Source of the DNA: Bacteroidales bacterium
GTDB lineage: Bacteria > Bacteroidota > Bacteroidia > Bacteroidales > Muribaculaceae
Length of the DNA: 64,000 nucleotides
Direction of reading: 5' to 3'
Assembly (NCBI GenBank): GCA_910575615.1
Contig: CAJTEX010000002.1
Span: forward strand, 62,001-126,000
Shown here: positions 1-7,779 of the stretch, piece by piece
Numbering within the stretch: position 1 is the stretch's first letter
Layout: every line of letters begins with the position of its first letter
Notes under the pieces: generated by a model
The model's database searches: none
Told to the model about the DNA's origin: nothing
The model's input: only the letters and a program-made list of their open reading frames with translations
Translations under genes and position numbers: made by a program

Positions 1-944
1 GCGGGGCCGAGGCCGCCCTGGCCCTCCAGCAGGACTACCAGCAGGCTGTCCGCTCCCAGATCATCGGCGCGGTGGCCTCATGCTACTACACCATCGCCGT
101 CCTCCAGTCGCAGCTCAACCTCTCGCGCCAGACAGCCGAGCTGTGGAAGCAGAGCGTGCAGACGATGCGCGACTTCAAGCAGGCCGGCCGCGTGACCGAG
201 GCCGCCGTGGTGCAGAGCGAGGCGCAGTATTACTCCATTCTCGCCTCCATCACCGACCTTGAGACCTCGCTCGACAAGGCCAACAACTCGATGTCGCTGC
301 TGCTCAACGTGCAGCCCCAGACATGGGCCGTGTCGCCCGACGCCCGCCTGGGCAACCCCCAGGTGCTTCGCGACGGTGTCCCGATGCGTGAGCTGGCGAT
401 GCGTCCCGATGTCCGCGTGGCTGAGCAGCAGCTCGCCGCCGCCTACTACTCGACCAACTCGGCCCGCGCGGCGTTCTATCCCTCGCTGAGCATCTCATCC
501 AACGGCGGTTACACCAACCTCCTGGGCTCGATGATCACCAATCCGGGCAACTGGTTTATCCAGCTGGCCGGACAGCTCACCGCCCCCCTCTTCTCGCGCG
601 GCGCCAACATCGCCGCCCTCAAGGGGGCCAAGGCCCAGCAGGAACAGGCGCTCAACAACTTCAAGTATGCCCTGCTCAACGCCACCGCCGAGGTCAACGA
701 CTACCTCGTCGCATATGACAACCTCAGCCGCAAGCAGGAACTGCTCAACATGCAGGCCAACAGCCTCGCCCAGGCCGTGGAGATGACCAACCTCCTGCTG
801 GCCTACGACGGGCAGACCACCTACCTTGAGGTGCTCAACGCCCAGTCTTCGCTGCTGTCGGCCCAGATGAGCGCCCTCTCCACCGAGCTGTCGCGCGACC
901 AGACCATCATCGGCCTCTACCAGGCCCTCGGAGGAGGACGCTGA
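1..944 (+). CDS. RND efflux outer-membrane factor (TolC/OprM, NodT family), 5' truncated
   Basis: The reading frame is open from the first base of the window, so the N-terminus, including any lipoprotein signal, is missing. The visible 314 residues match the second half of an outer-membrane efflux protein: long amphipathic helices rich in Gln, Ala and Leu (residues near SQLNLSRQTAELWKQSVQ), the inter-repeat turn, then 'MRPDVRVAEQQLAAA' and 'ARAAFYPSLSIS', the hallmark of the NodT/OprM repeat, and a C-terminal 'YLEVLNAQSSLLSAQ' helix. Such proteins form the trimeric outer-membrane duct of tripartite RND pumps. The membrane-fusion and pump genes would be expected just upstream, outside the window. 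A strong hairpin follows the stop, so this is probably the last gene of its operon. The family call is firm; the substrate cannot be told. Confidence 0.9.
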   Translation, partial: GAEAALALQQDYQQAVRSQIIGAVASCYYTIAVLQSQLNLSRQTAELWKQSVQTMRDFKQAGRVTEAAVVQSEAQYYSILASITDLETSLDKANNSMSLLLNVQPQTWAVSPDARLGNPQVLRDGVPMRELAMRPDVRVAEQQLAAAYYSTNSARAAFYPSLSISSNGGYTNLLGSMITNPGNWFIQLAGQLTAPLFSRGANIAALKGAKAQQEQALNNFKYALLNATAEVNDYLVAYDNLSRKQELLNMQANSLAQAVEMTNLLLAYDGQTTYLEVLNAQSSLLSAQMSALSTELSRDQTIIGLYQALGGGR

Positions 945-980
945 CACCGGAGCTCCCTCCTAAAAGCCCGTTGAAATAAC

Positions 981-1037
981 CGCCGTCCCGACGGCTGGTT
1001 CCCGTAGCGGAATCAGCCTGAAGGACGGCGTTTTTTT
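981..1037 (+). terminator. Rho-independent terminator after the efflux gene
   Basis: An 8-bp perfect outer stem (CGCCGTCC 981-988 with GGACGGCG 1023-1030) encloses a second stem (GGCTGGTTCC with GGAATCAGCC, one G-U pair) and is followed by seven T residues (1031-1037). It ends the efflux operon before the divergently composed lpxA region. Confidence 0.9.
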
Positions 1038-1155
1038 AAACAATGTTGTAGAATATCCGTTTATAATTTGGAATCATAAAAATTATCATTAAATTTGTCA
1101 ATCATAAACATCTCTCCGCCATATTCCGACGTTAACCCATAAACCCTTGACAGCC

Positions 1156-1941
1156 ATGATATCACCCTTAGCCCATGTCGATCCCTCGGCCAAAATCGGC
1201 CAGAATGTCAAAATCTATCCCTTCGCGTTCATCGACAAGGATGTCGAAGTAGGCGACAACTGCGAGATATACCCCTATGCCTCCCTGATGCCCGGCACCC
1301 GCATGGGGAAGAACTGCCGCGTGTTCCAAGGCTCAATCATCTCGGCCGAGCCGCAGGATTTCCGCTTCAAGGGTGACGACTCCCTCTGTGTGATAGGCGA
1401 TGACGTGGTCATCCGCGAGCATGTCATCATCAACCGCAGCATCCATCCCGGAGGCGCGACCCGCATCGGCAGCGAGTCGTTCATCCTCGCCGAGAGCCAT
1501 GTCGGCCACGACACCGTCATCGAGGGGAAATCGGTGCTGGGCAACGGCGCGACAATCGCCGGAGACTGCCAGGTAGGCCGCTGCGTCATCCTGTCGTCCA
1601 ACGCCATGCTCCATGAAGGCTCCAAGGTAGGGGACTGGGTGATGATCAAAGGGGGATGCCGCGTGGCCGGCAATGTGCCCCCCTACATCATCGTGGCCCA
1701 CAACCCTGTGGCATATTTCGGCGTGAACGCCTTTGTGATGCGCAAACACGGCTACACCGAGGAGCAGATCGACGACATCGCCAAGGCATACCGTAACATC
1801 TACCAGAGCGGCATCTCGGTGTTCAACGCCCTGCGCCGCATCGAGGCCGACCTCAATCCCTCCGAAATCCGCGACAACATCCTGACATTCATCCGGTCAA
1901 ACGACTCCAAGATCGTCGCCATCCCCATCGACATGGAGTGA
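1156..1941 (+). CDS. lpxA: Acyl-[ACP]--UDP-N-acetylglucosamine O-acyltransferase-like protein (LpxA family)
   Basis: This 261-residue left-handed beta-helix protein would transfer a hydroxyacyl chain from ACP to UDP-GlcNAc, the first step of lipid A synthesis in the cytosol. The hexapeptide repeats run over about residues 1-190, with the family motif 'PQDFRFKGD' (residues 66-74) and the His-x-x-His region 'ESHVGHD' (H115, H118; H118 aligns with the catalytic His of Escherichia coli LpxA). A C-terminal helical domain follows (about 200-261). I start at ATG 1156, giving MISPLAHVDPSAK as in the family; a TTG nine bases upstream is also in frame. The length equals the usual 262. It is alone, not beside lpxD, lpxC-fabZ or lpxB, and several positions normally conserved differ (for example NRSIHPGG where NRGT is usual), so it may be a second, specialised copy. 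Confidence 0.82.
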   Translation: MISPLAHVDPSAKIGQNVKIYPFAFIDKDVEVGDNCEIYPYASLMPGTRMGKNCRVFQGSIISAEPQDFRFKGDDSLCVIGDDVVIREHVIINRSIHPGGATRIGSESFILAESHVGHDTVIEGKSVLGNGATIAGDCQVGRCVILSSNAMLHEGSKVGDWVMIKGGCRVAGNVPPYIIVAHNPVAYFGVNAFVMRKHGYTEEQIDDIAKAYRNIYQSGISVFNALRRIEADLNPSEIRDNILTFIRSNDSKIVAIPIDME

Positions 1942-2069
1942 CACGTCCCGACGCAAGCCTCCCGGATTCCCCCACGGCCCCACTCAGGAACCATCCGCGA
2001 ATCAATTCCGGCACCATCACGGCCGATATCGATTCCATCCGCGAATCCGGAGGATTCATTAACTATTAG

Positions 2070-2122
2070 CCCCGGGTTGGCGCGGGGGAGCCCCTTGCGG
2101 GCGACCAAGCGGCAACCCGGGG
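2070..2122. repeat. Palindromic intergenic element
   Basis: A perfect 10-bp inverted repeat (CCCCGGGTTG 2070-2079, CAACCCGGGG 2113-2122) encloses a G/C-rich 33-base loop that itself holds a GGGGAGCCCC palindrome. It sits between lpxA and the phage-like cassette, with no T-run, so it is either a weak terminator of lpxA or a member of a palindromic repeat family. Two copies of CATCCGCGAATC lie upstream (near 1992 and 2037). Confidence 0.5.
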
Positions 2123-2166
2123 TCGCCGTCATCAGGCGTGGGATTCTGAAAGAATCTTTTATATAG

Positions 2167-2214
2167 AAGTAACAATTTGTCCTACGGGGAGGGGTAAAAC
2201 TGCCGTAACTTTGC
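2167..2214 (+). promoter_or_regulatory. Cassette promoter P1 (shared 48-bp sequence)
   Basis: This block ends in TAACTTTG (2206-2213), an exact Bacteroidetes -7 box. It carries AAGTAACAATTT, TCCTAC and GTAACTTTGC at exactly the same spacing as P2 at 7188-7235, with about 39 of 48 positions identical. The predicted transcript start is near 2218, a few bases before the first gene of the phage-like cassette. Confidence 0.7.
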
Positions 2215-2230
2215 GGAAAAAGTCACGGCT

Positions 2231-4681
2231 ATGAAACACACACACGGAATCATCATGGAGGCGCAGAACCTGCGCCGGGATATGTCTGACCCTCGGATAT
2301 GGCGACGCGCGGGATTGCCCCGCCGGCACGGCAGTTCGGGGGCGTTGCCTTTCGCCCGCTTCTCGCCCTTCGGCGACGGGCGCGAGGTGGTGCTGCTCTG
2401 CGGCGACGACCTCTCGCTGTATTACAAAATCGGGGATGACGGGGTCGAGACGCTGCTGGGGAGAGTCCCGGCCAGGCCATTGCTTGCCATCACCTCCACC
2501 GAGGGGATGGTGAGGTTGCTTGTCGCCCACAAGCCCGACCAGTATCTCACTTACGGGCCCGAGCTGGCCCTGCGGCTCCACGGTTCCATGCCCGCGCTCC
2601 CGGCCATCCGGCTTGTGGCGGCTGATTACAACACCCTGCATGGCGCATTGCCCACAGTCAGGCTCTCCGGCACAAGCAGCGGGGCCTCCGGGTCGCAGCT
2701 TGTCCAGGCCGACAACCGGGCGCTCACCGACGCGATGACAGATTGCTACGACCAGCTACGCCAGCGGGCCGCCTCGCTGGGCTATTGCTCGCAGCCGGTG
2801 GTGGCCCGGTACAGGCTGCTCGACGCTGCGGGCAACACCATCGGGGTAGGCCCGTCGGTGGTCTTGTCGGCCGCCGAGGGGTATTCGGCCACCGAGGCCA
2901 CCGTGATGGTGTCGGCCGACGGTATGCAGACCCTTGGAGGGGGCCGCGTCGTCATGCCTGTCTACCGCCCGGCGGTGGTAGCCCCGCAGTCGCTTCCCTC
3001 CCCCTGGAACCGGCTTGTAAGCCGTCTCGTGGTAGAAATCACTGATGAAATCGACCCGCTCGACCGCTCCCTGCAGGCTCCCCACGGAGTGCAGCGCGAC
3101 AACCAGTCGGGGCTCGTCACCGTCACGGCCAAGCTCCCCGGATTCGCCATCGGTACGGTCACCGACCTGCCGCGCCTGCGCCGCCTCGGGCTTGAGGCGA
3201 TGGGCGCGAGGATGCGTGTGGCCGCCGAGTTTGACACCCCCTTCGACGGCGGGGCCGGCGAGCCCGGAACCACCAGGATAGTCACCACCTCAGGCACCCT
3301 CGCCGAGGCTCCGGCAATCAACGCCGCCGAGACACTCGCGGCAAGCCGACGGAGCTGGTCGGCGGCCCTCGCGGCAGGTAATGTCACCGTGCTGTGCAAT
3401 CCCCGCCGGGAACAATCGGCGGGATGGTCGCCCGACTGCTTCGTCGCCTCGCGGAGCAGCGACTCCGCCTCCCCATGGCGGCTGGCTTTCAGCGTCAGCC
3501 TCTCCACCCCCGCCGGAGTGGTCTACATCCTCAGCGAGACCGTCGCCACCGGCAACGCCCCCAACGCCCTGTCGCCGGTGCTTTCTTTCCCCTCACGCGA
3601 CGCGACATCGCTGACCGTCACCTTTCTTTCTCCCGACGGGCAGGTCTACGAGGAGAGTTTCCCCCTGACCCCTCTGCCGGGCCAGGACATGGCCTGCTAC
3701 GGGTCGCCGGGCATGCAACGCATCACCCTCAGCCACACCGTCGCGGCCTACCTCCCCGCCGGAGGGGAACTGCCGGCCCGGCTTGAGACCGGAGTTGCCG
3801 AGACCTACCTCACCTCCGACCTGGGGCAGCGGCTCGACCGCCGGGTGGTCTCAGAGGGGGAGATAAAGAGGGTGATGGTGGTGCCGCGCGCCGGGTCGGC
3901 GTGGGATTTCTCGCGCCTGAAACTGCTCTTTTTCGGGGAGGGTGGCACCATGTTGTCGACCCTCGACGCGTCGGGCCGCTTCAACAGCTGCGCCCCTGTC
4001 GACCACCGCCCGGTCATCTCAGCGGCGGCTGTCTGCGAGGCCACCTCGGCCTCGGGCGCGTCGCTGCTCGTCTACGCCGGGGATGACCTTGTGGAAATCT
4101 CGGGGCGCGCCGCCACCACCATCCATCCGTCGCTCTCCCGGTTGCTCGGGAGCAGCGATGTGGCGATAGGATGGGAGGGGGTCAACCGCGAGGTATGGCT
4201 CGCCCCCGACGATGGCCGCCACTCCCTTTTCCGGCTGTCGGCAGAGGGGGAATTGATCGGGGCGGCGCTGCCAGGCATCAACCTTGACACAACGGGGATA
4301 GCCGCCACAGGCCGGTTCAGGTTCGCCACCGACCGGGGCCACCTTCTGCTGGCCTCCCCCTCGGCGAGCCACGACCTCTCGGCCGAGGAGCCTTGCGAAT
4401 CGCTGCCCGTAAGGCTGCGCCACCGTTTTCCCTCCCCGTCAGCCCCCACCTGGCTTGCCACCGGCTTATTCGGCTCCTGCCTGCGGGGCGATGTCACCCT
4501 GTCGGGCGACCGTGGTACAGAGATCGCCGAGAGGCTGCTGCGGCTGAGGATAGAGGGCGCGCTCAACTCCCCGGTGAGGGTGAGGCTCGCGATGCCCCGC
4601 AGGCAGTGGCTTGAATCGTCGGTCACCCTCGAAGCCTCGGCCGACCTTGCCATATCAGGCCCAGGGATAGAGATTGAGTAA
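2231..4681 (+). CDS. Large beta-rich protein, first gene of the phage-like cassette
   Basis: I do not recognise this 816-residue protein by family. It has no signal peptide and no membrane segment, and its composition (Ser, Thr, Gly, Leu, Val in short alternating blocks) suggests many beta strands, possibly a propeller or beta-sandwich array. It lies 27 bases before terminase and directly behind promoter P1, so a virion structural role (stabilisation, stopper or tail-hub protein) is a reasonable guess from context alone. The C-terminus ends in a conserved-looking beta segment (about residues 760-816, 'LRLRIEGALNSPVRVRLAMP'). The start is uncertain: ATG 2231, ATG 2255 and ATG 2282 are all in frame, and with a transcript start near 2218 the first would have a leader of only about 13 bases. 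Confidence 0.72.
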   Translation: MKHTHGIIMEAQNLRRDMSDPRIWRRAGLPRRHGSSGALPFARFSPFGDGREVVLLCGDDLSLYYKIGDDGVETLLGRVPARPLLAITSTEGMVRLLVAHKPDQYLTYGPELALRLHGSMPALPAIRLVAADYNTLHGALPTVRLSGTSSGASGSQLVQADNRALTDAMTDCYDQLRQRAASLGYCSQPVVARYRLLDAAGNTIGVGPSVVLSAAEGYSATEATVMVSADGMQTLGGGRVVMPVYRPAVVAPQSLPSPWNRLVSRLVVEITDEIDPLDRSLQAPHGVQRDNQSGLVTVTAKLPGFAIGTVTDLPRLRRLGLEAMGARMRVAAEFDTPFDGGAGEPGTTRIVTTSGTLAEAPAINAAETLAASRRSWSAALAAGNVTVLCNPRREQSAGWSPDCFVASRSSDSASPWRLAFSVSLSTPAGVVYILSETVATGNAPNALSPVLSFPSRDATSLTVTFLSPDGQVYEESFPLTPLPGQDMACYGSPGMQRITLSHTVAAYLPAGGELPARLETGVAETYLTSDLGQRLDRRVVSEGEIKRVMVVPRAGSAWDFSRLKLLFFGEGGTMLSTLDASGRFNSCAPVDHRPVISAAAVCEATSASGASLLVYAGDDLVEISGRAATTIHPSLSRLLGSSDVAIGWEGVNREVWLAPDDGRHSLFRLSAEGELIGAALPGINLDTTGIAATGRFRFATDRGHLLLASPSASHDLSAEEPCESLPVRLRHRFPSPSAPTWLATGLFGSCLRGDVTLSGDRGTEIAERLLRLRIEGALNSPVRVRLAMPRRQWLESSVTLEASADLAISGPGIEIE

Positions 4682-4708
4682 TGAGAACCACTTGAAAAAC
4701 ACCGCGTT

Positions 4709-6604
4709 ATGGATAATTTTGATGAAATCTGGGAGGAGAACCTGCGCCGCAACCGCCTGCGCGACGAGCTGGAGCATTTCGACCCGGTCAGCGGCGAGGG
4801 ATGCTCGGGCGACCGTGTGGAGGTAGGTCCCGAGCCATGGACCGAAGGGCGCGAACTGGTGCCGCGCGAGATGCTCGCCGACCCGAAATATCCTTCGGCC
4901 CGCGACCAACTGGCCTGGGCACGGCTGAGATGCCGCCACGACTTCGAGTACTGGGCCGCCAAGTGCTGCCGCATAAAGGACAAGAACAGCCGCCGTACGG
5001 TGCCGTTCATCCTCAACCGTCCCCAGCGGCGGGTGGTAAAGCTCCTCGAGGCCGACCGCCGGGCCGGGAGACCGATGAGGATGGTGATACTCAAGGCGCG
5101 CCAATGGGGCGGCTCCACGGTGGTCGAGATGTACATGGCGTGGATACAGGCGGTGGTGGCCACAGGCTGCCACGCCATCGTCTGCGGTGCCGAGAAGACC
5201 GGCACCCAGGTGGTGGTCAACCTCTATTCCGACATGCTTGAGCATTACCCCGAGGAGCTGTGGGAGGGGGAGAAAATGCCGCGACTGCGCACCTCCCGTG
5301 GCATACTGCAGCTTGAGGGGCGCGACAACCGTGTCTACCTGGCCGCCTCCACCAACCCCAACGCCATAAGGGGCGTGGACGCGTCGCTGGTGCATCTCAC
5401 CGAGGCGGCCTACTGGAAGGCCACCCCGGGCAAAGACCCCTGGGACACGGTGAGGGCCATCTACTGCTCCGTGGCGATGGCCCCGATGACGATGGTCGTG
5501 ATGGAGTCGACAGCCGACGGCGTGGGCTCATTCTTCCACGAGGAATGGCTGCGGGCCGAGAACGGCAGCAGCGGCAAGCGGGCCGTCTTCGTGGCCTGGC
5601 ATGAAATCAGGGCCTACTCGCTGCCGTTCGCCGCAAGGGAGGATGCCATGGAGCTGTGGCGCGTGATGGACGGCTACGAGCGCCAGCTCTGGGAGGAGGC
5701 GGGGCTGACCCTCGAGCAGATACACTGGTACAACCGCCGCCGGCGTGAGATGAAAGACCACTCCAGGATGAAGAGCGAGTTTCCGTCGACCCCCCTGGAG
5801 GCGTTCACCTCCACGTCGAGCAATGCGTTCAACCCCGAGAAGACCGAGATGCTGCGGCGAGGCTGCGCCGAGCCTCTGCTGATTGGCGAGGTGGTCTCGC
5901 AGACCGGGGCCACGACCGGGCCGCGGTGTCTGTCGCGGCTGACCTTCAGGCCTGACACCACCGGGCGCCTCCATGTCTGGGAGCTGCCCGAGGATGGGGG
6001 CTCATATGTCGTGGCGGTAGATGTCGGAGGCCTGGGCGACAAGTCAGACTGGAGCGTGGTGGCTGTGGTCAGGCGGGGAGCGACACCGAGGGTGGTGGCC
6101 CAGTGGCGCGGCCATGTCGACCATGACCTGCTGGCCTGGAAAGGGGCCATGGTAGCGTCGTTCTACAACAACGCGCGCCTGGTCTTCGAGAGCAACACCC
6201 TCGAGAGCCACACCGACGGGGAGGAGGCCGTATACCAGCAGGGCGCGCTGATACTGCACGAGCTTTACCGCCATTACCGCAACCTCTACCGCCGCCGTGC
6301 CCCGGGAGGCTCGCGGGTGGCGCGCATACCGGGTTTCCACACCAACCGGCAGACCAAGCAGATGATTGTCACCGGGCTGGTGGCGGCGGTGCGCGACGGC
6401 GGATATGTGGAGCGTTGCCGCGAGGCTTGCGACGAGCTTGACTTCTACGAGCGCCGCCCCAACGGGTCCTACGGGGCCCGCGCGGGGCGCCACGACGACA
6501 TGCTGATGACACGCGCCATCGCGTTGTATGTCTGCCGCGAGGAGGCCACCGACGAGTCTGACCCGCAGCTCGCGGCCTACCTTGCCTCATGGGGCGACTT
6601 CTGA
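4709..6604 (+). CDS. terL: Phage terminase large subunit (packaging ATPase/nuclease)
   Basis: This 631-residue protein is the DNA-packaging motor of tailed phages. The ATPase half carries a family-type Walker A variant 'LKARQWGGST' (K129-T137, with Lys moved from the usual GK position) and a Walker B 'ASLVHLTEAAYW' (catalytic Glu E232). The nuclease half has the RNase H-like acidic set: 'VAVDVGGLGDKSDW' (D438), 'VFESNT' (E494) and 'RHDDMLM' (H595, D596, D597). All key residues are present, so the gene looks functional rather than decayed. No small-subunit gene is recognisable nearby. It forms one unit with the upstream 816-residue gene. The domain call is firm; whether it still packages DNA is unknown. 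Confidence 0.88.
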   Translation: MDNFDEIWEENLRRNRLRDELEHFDPVSGEGCSGDRVEVGPEPWTEGRELVPREMLADPKYPSARDQLAWARLRCRHDFEYWAAKCCRIKDKNSRRTVPFILNRPQRRVVKLLEADRRAGRPMRMVILKARQWGGSTVVEMYMAWIQAVVATGCHAIVCGAEKTGTQVVVNLYSDMLEHYPEELWEGEKMPRLRTSRGILQLEGRDNRVYLAASTNPNAIRGVDASLVHLTEAAYWKATPGKDPWDTVRAIYCSVAMAPMTMVVMESTADGVGSFFHEEWLRAENGSSGKRAVFVAWHEIRAYSLPFAAREDAMELWRVMDGYERQLWEEAGLTLEQIHWYNRRRREMKDHSRMKSEFPSTPLEAFTSTSSNAFNPEKTEMLRRGCAEPLLIGEVVSQTGATTGPRCLSRLTFRPDTTGRLHVWELPEDGGSYVVAVDVGGLGDKSDWSVVAVVRRGATPRVVAQWRGHVDHDLLAWKGAMVASFYNNARLVFESNTLESHTDGEEAVYQQGALILHELYRHYRNLYRRRAPGGSRVARIPGFHTNRQTKQMIVTGLVAAVRDGGYVERCREACDELDFYERRPNGSYGARAGRHDDMLMTRAIALYVCREEATDESDPQLAAYLASWGDF

Positions 6605-6625
6605 TTTTTAGTCAGGGTAAGGCTC

Positions 6626-6663
6626 AAAAAAGAGGCAAGGGAAATCTCGCGACTTTCCTTGCC
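6626..6663 (-). terminator. Terminator of the minus-strand RNA unit
   Basis: Read on the minus strand, GGCAAGGAAA pairs with TTTCCCTTGCC across a short GC loop and is followed at once by TCTTTTTTG, a classic intrinsic terminator. It stands at the far end of the unit that starts near 7048. Read on the plus strand the same hairpin lacks a T-run, so its main use seems to be for the minus strand, although it may slow transcription leaving terL. Confidence 0.75.
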
Positions 6664-7048
6664 CAGCATACGTAGTAATATTACCAGTCAATATATGTGT
6701 AAATAAGCAATGGATATGCTAATATTACTTCGCAATGTTCAATCATTCGCTAATGCTATGTCACAAATTTAATGCTCAGTATTCACTCAATTTCCAAATG
6801 GGACATCCGAGGGCCCCGCAATGTAAAAGGCGCGGGGAAACGGGGGTCTGCAATCCTGTCTGAGGCACCGCCAAGCGCCCGATCCAAAGACTGAAATCCA
6901 CGTGTCTCTCCCGCGCCCAATAGGCAGAACATTATAATTCTTGATAGGTTGCGAGACTCTCTGATCCTTGGATGAAAGGTTGAAGATTGGCGGATTTCCA
7001 GACAGGGAAAAAGGAGCTGGCTTCGGATAGCAAATTCAATGTCCTTCT
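6634..7048 (-). ncRNA. Candidate structured non-coding RNA between terL and the capsid genes
   Basis: The 690-base gap after terL is AT-richer than its neighbours and holds a complete minus-strand transcription unit: promoter (7054-7085), about 415 transcribed bases and an intrinsic terminator. The first bases can pair with a distant segment: GGACAT (7044-7039) with ATGTCC (6806-6801), extended by CCA/TGG outside and CCGA/TCGG inside, which would close a domain of about 255 bases. The only open frame (7064-6783) begins inside the promoter -7 box, upstream of the predicted transcript start, so it is unlikely to be translated. I find no tmRNA tag and no RNase P signature. It could be a divergent 6S RNA, an element-borne regulator or a packaging-related RNA; none of these can be shown from sequence alone. 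Confidence 0.5.
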
Positions 7049-7053
7049 GGGGG

Positions 7054-7085
7054 CAAAGATACAAACAAATTTGTCTATCTCCAAA
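7054..7085 (-). promoter_or_regulatory. Minus-strand Bacteroidetes promoter for the candidate ncRNA
   Basis: On the minus strand TTTG (7085-7082) is followed after exactly 20 bases by TATCTTTG (7061-7054). This is the best match to the Bacteroidetes -33/-7 consensus (TTTG, about 19-21 bases, TAnnTTTG) that I see in the window, and it points away from the capsid genes. Confidence 0.72.
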
Positions 7086-7187
7086 TTTTAAAACGAAAAA
7101 GAATCGAAAAATTTTTCGTATGCCATCATTTTTTTGAGATTTTTTCCACAGGCTGATTCACAGAGTGTTGTGCAGAAGTTTTTGACA

Positions 7188-7235
7188 AAGTAACAATTTA
7201 TCCTACTGCCGGGGGCAAATCCGACGTAACTTTGC
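7188..7235 (+). promoter_or_regulatory. Cassette promoter P2 (shared 48-bp sequence)
   Basis: This is the near-copy of P1: AAGTAACAATTT, one changed base, TCCTAC, 19 bases, GTAACTTTGC. The -7 box TAACTTTG lies at 7227-7234, placing the transcript start near 7239 and a leader of about 59 bases before the scaffold-like gene. It drives the capsid/portal half of the cassette. Confidence 0.7.
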
Positions 7236-7297
7236 ACTGTCTCCGACAAATGAGTTTTCTTTCATTTTTATAAAACCTGTTATTTGTATAATTCATT

Positions 7298-7711
7298 ATG
7301 AAAAAGACCACACTCCCGGCGGCTGCCGTCAATGACCGGACACAAGAACCCGCCACCAATGAAACCATCCAGGAAACCGTCCCTGAAACACTTCCGGAAA
7401 CAGCTTACGGGAATGACAAAGACCCGGTCACGGAGCTTGACCCCGGGGAGGCCGCCAATACGGAGGCTGGCGACGGCCCCTCCAAATCTCAGGCCGATGA
7501 CATCGAGGCGCGAATCGCCGAGGCTGAGAACCGGGGATACATGCGCGGACGCAACGAGCGGATTGCCGAACTGATGCGCCAGCCGGCGCTGTTTGAGCGG
7601 CAGACATCCCCCTCGGCCCGCGACGCACCCGGGGGAATGGCCGCCGACTCCCCGGCCGACTCCCAGCCTATGATTCTCAACAATCCCCGCGTATCGATAT
7701 GGGACAGATGA
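7298..7711 (+). CDS. Small acidic protein, scaffold-like, upstream of capsid
   Basis: The 137 residues fall into an acidic, disordered-looking N-terminal half rich in Glu, Thr and Pro and a helical segment (about residues 65-95, 'EARIAEAENRGYMRGRNERI'). A short acidic, helical protein directly before the major capsid gene is the usual position and shape of a phage scaffolding or capsid-assembly protein, which is why I suggest that role. There is no catalytic motif of a prohead protease. It is the first gene behind promoter P2. I cannot name a family with certainty. Confidence 0.65.
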   Translation: MKKTTLPAAAVNDRTQEPATNETIQETVPETLPETAYGNDKDPVTELDPGEAANTEAGDGPSKSQADDIEARIAEAENRGYMRGRNERIAELMRQPALFERQTSPSARDAPGGMAADSPADSQPMILNNPRVSIWDR

Positions 7712-7779
7712 CACTCGTCGTAAACATCCTCACTTTAAGAATAACCGTTAACATCAACCCAAAACCTTTAAAATCAATT

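Noticed and set aside
6783-7064. A 93-codon minus-strand frame in the gap after terL
   Set aside because: Its ATG lies inside the -7 box of a strong promoter, upstream of the predicted transcript start, and its composition is unlike neighbouring proteins. A structured RNA explains the region better.
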